In this document: piece after piece, positions 62,943 to 64,000 of the stretch
How the letters are laid out: each line of letters begins with the position of its first letter
How positions within the stretch are numbered: position 1 is the stretch's first letter
Source of the DNA: Pseudoalteromonas rhizosphaerae
Lineage (GTDB): Bacteria > Pseudomonadota > Gammaproteobacteria > Enterobacterales > Alteromonadaceae
Reading direction: 5' to 3'
Assembly (NCBI RefSeq): GCF_902498845.1
Contig: NZ_CABVLM010000002.1
Location: 124,001 to 188,000 of the forward strand
DNA length: 64,000 nucleotides
Notes under the pieces: model-generated
What the model saw: only the letters and a program-made list of their open reading frames with translations
What the model was told of the DNA's origin: nothing
Databases searched by the model: none
Position numbers and translations under genes: made by a program

Positions 62943-63667
62943 TGCGCGGTATAACCACCATCAATAGTTTGCAAACTGCCGGTAATAAAGCTGGCATCAT
63001 CACTGGCTAAAAACGTAACTAATGCTGCGACTTCATCAGCTTGGCCTAATCGTCCGAGTGGCTGTAATGCGCCTTCTTCGGCAACTATAGTGGCTTTATC
63101 GGCGCCACTACGAGCACAATATGCGTCGATAGCATTATGAAAAAGCGGTGTTTCTATGGTGCCTGGGCACACTGCATTGGTGCGAATATTAAACTGGGCA
63201 TAATCCAATGCGGTGGTTTTTGCCATTGAGGCTAACGCATGTTTGGTCAGGTTATACGCAAACGAGTTGTTTTTAGCTATGATGGCTTGATCTGAGGCAA
63301 TTAAAATAATCACCCCATTTTGTTGCGCTTTCATGCTTGGTAACACGCTTTGAATTGCCGCGTAGGCACCTTTTACATTAAGTGCAAACAAGCTATCGAA
63401 GGTTGCTTCGTCAGTGTCTTCAATTGTCGCGCTTAGATGACGGCCGGCATTCGATACCAACACATCTATACATTTGCCATTACTGGCAATCTTTGCAATA
63501 ACCTTTTTTACTGCGCTAACATTACTCACATCGCAGTGGTGCCAAGTGCCTAAATCTGCAGGTTCTAGATCAAGGTTATGTACTTGGTAACCATTATTTA
63601 GAAAACGCTTAACAACAGCACGACCTATACCTTTACTGCCGCCTGTAACGATAGCAACCTTTGACAT
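62939..63667 (-). CDS. SDR family NAD(P)-dependent oxidoreductase
   Basis: A 242-residue classical short-chain dehydrogenase. The cofactor motif TGGSKGIGRAV is at about residues 8-18; NAG and the catalytic YNLTK are present, with the SDR end IDGGYTAQ. AGGAA precedes the ATG. It overlaps the amidohydrolase gene by 4 nt and lies 9 nt after the FKBP gene, so it could oxidise a sugar to its lactone, with the amidohydrolase next (inference). Confidence 0.88.
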   Translation of the reverse strand: MSKVAIVTGGSKGIGRAVVKRFLNNGYQVHNLDLEPADLGTWHHCDVSNVSAVKKVIAKIASNGKCIDVLVSNAGRHLSATIEDTDEATFDSLFALNVKGAYAAIQSVLPSMKAQQNGVIILIASDQAIIAKNNSFAYNLTKHALASMAKTTALDYAQFNIRTNAVCPGTIETPLFHNAIDAYCARSGADKATIVAEEGALQPLGRLGQADEVAALVTFLASDDASFITGSLQTIDGGYTAQ

Positions 63668-63676
63668 GGAATTTCC

Positions 63677-64000
63677 TTAGTGGTTGTGACCACAACCGCC
63701 TTCGCTATGGACATGGCCGTGTGATACTTCTTCGCTGGTTGCTTCACGTACGCTAAGTACTTGTACATCAAACGTTAGAGTTTTGCCTGCAAATGGGTGG
63801 TTTAAATCACAATCAGCATTGAAACGACCTACTTTCACGATCGTTACTTGATGACGGCCTTGATTAGAGCTAACCATTGCTGTCATGCCTGGCTTCCATG
63901 CTTTAGTGTCACCTTGAAGGTGTTTAAGAGGAATGCGTTGAATAAGATCATCAACACGTTCACCGTAAGATTCACTCGGTGTAAGTGTCACGCTGAAGCT
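63677..64000 (-). CDS. FKBP-type peptidyl-prolyl isomerase, SlyD-like, 5'-truncated by window edge
   Basis: The visible 107 residues are the C-terminal part of a SlyD-type prolyl isomerase and chaperone. The frame is open to the window edge. SFSVTLTPSESYGERVDDLI and FAGKTLTFDVQVLSVREATSEE match the FKBP and insert-in-flap domains; the tail HGHVHSEGGCGHNH is a likely nickel or zinc-binding region. It lies directly upstream of the SDR gene (9 nt), perhaps by chance placement. Confidence 0.88.
   Translation of the reverse strand, partial: SFSVTLTPSESYGERVDDLIQRIPLKHLQGDTKAWKPGMTAMVSSNQGRHQVTIVKVGRFNADCDLNHPFAGKTLTFDVQVLSVREATSEEVSHGHVHSEGGCGHNH

Overview
The window is A+T-rich, typical gammaproteobacterial chromosome. 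Conserved gene orders (fxsA-groS-groL, cutA-dsbD, aroQ-accB-accC, tsaE-amiB-mutL-miaA-hfq-hflX-hflK-hflC, purA followed by motX, argD/astC-astA-astD) and the protein sequences point to a marine Alteromonadales species, most likely Pseudoalteromonas or a close relative. MotX implies a sodium-driven polar flagellar motor. No phage, plasmid, CRISPR array or complete insertion sequence was seen.

Layout. 1-2.1 kb: 3' part of acnB. 2.1-9.6 kb: a 2349-residue lipoprotein built of duplicated beta modules, InlB-like repeats and two leucine-rich-repeat blocks; this is the most unusual gene here. 9.8-12.9 kb: a free-amino-acid-type 2OG/Fe dioxygenase paired with a cysteine-desulfurase-like PLP enzyme, then a second 2OG/Fe oxygenase and a thioesterase. 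12.9-15.9 kb: glpK-glpD, leftward. 16.1-18.4 kb: DUF465 protein, pabA and an HDOD protein whose stop codon lies in the end of a 313-bp MITE-like element. 19.1-22.9 kb: argD/astC-astA-astD. 23-28.6 kb: DUF3802-like, OsmC-like, speD, nnr and a chemoreceptor. 28.6-32.9 kb, leftward: small membrane protein, VOC protein, rnk, groL, groS, fxsA. 33-37.8 kb: cutA-dsbD, aroQ, accB-accC. 37.9-46.3 kb: the tsaE-to-hflC superoperon. 46.6-50.6 kb: purA, motX, and a convergent cation/proton antiporter. 51.5-53.9 kb: proB-proA after a 919-bp gene-free stretch. 54-57.8 kb: tRNA-Ala(TGC), a lipoprotein, a YbaK/ProX deacylase, an MFS transporter, a second MITE-like element, a YaiL-like protein and a cytochrome c. 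57.9-64 kb: an adducin-like class II aldolase and an enolase-superfamily dehydratase rightward; facing them an FKBP-type isomerase (partial), SDR, amidohydrolase, S41 peptidase and a small lipoprotein.

How genes work together. GlpK and GlpD convert glycerol to dihydroxyacetone phosphate. ArgD/AstC, AstA and AstD supply three steps of arginine succinyltransferase catabolism, with ArgD probably also serving biosynthesis. AccB and AccC form half of acetyl-CoA carboxylase. ProB and ProA make glutamate semialdehyde for proline. HflK and HflC form the membrane complex that modulates FtsH. The SDR, amidohydrolase, dehydratase and aldolase-like genes resemble a sugar-acid pathway (oxidation, lactone opening, dehydration, late step), but the substrate cannot be read from the sequence.

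The best candidates for undescribed biology are the giant modular lipoprotein, the dioxygenase/PLP-enzyme pair, the sugar-acid gene set, the two folded MITE-like elements and the gene-free stretch before proB.
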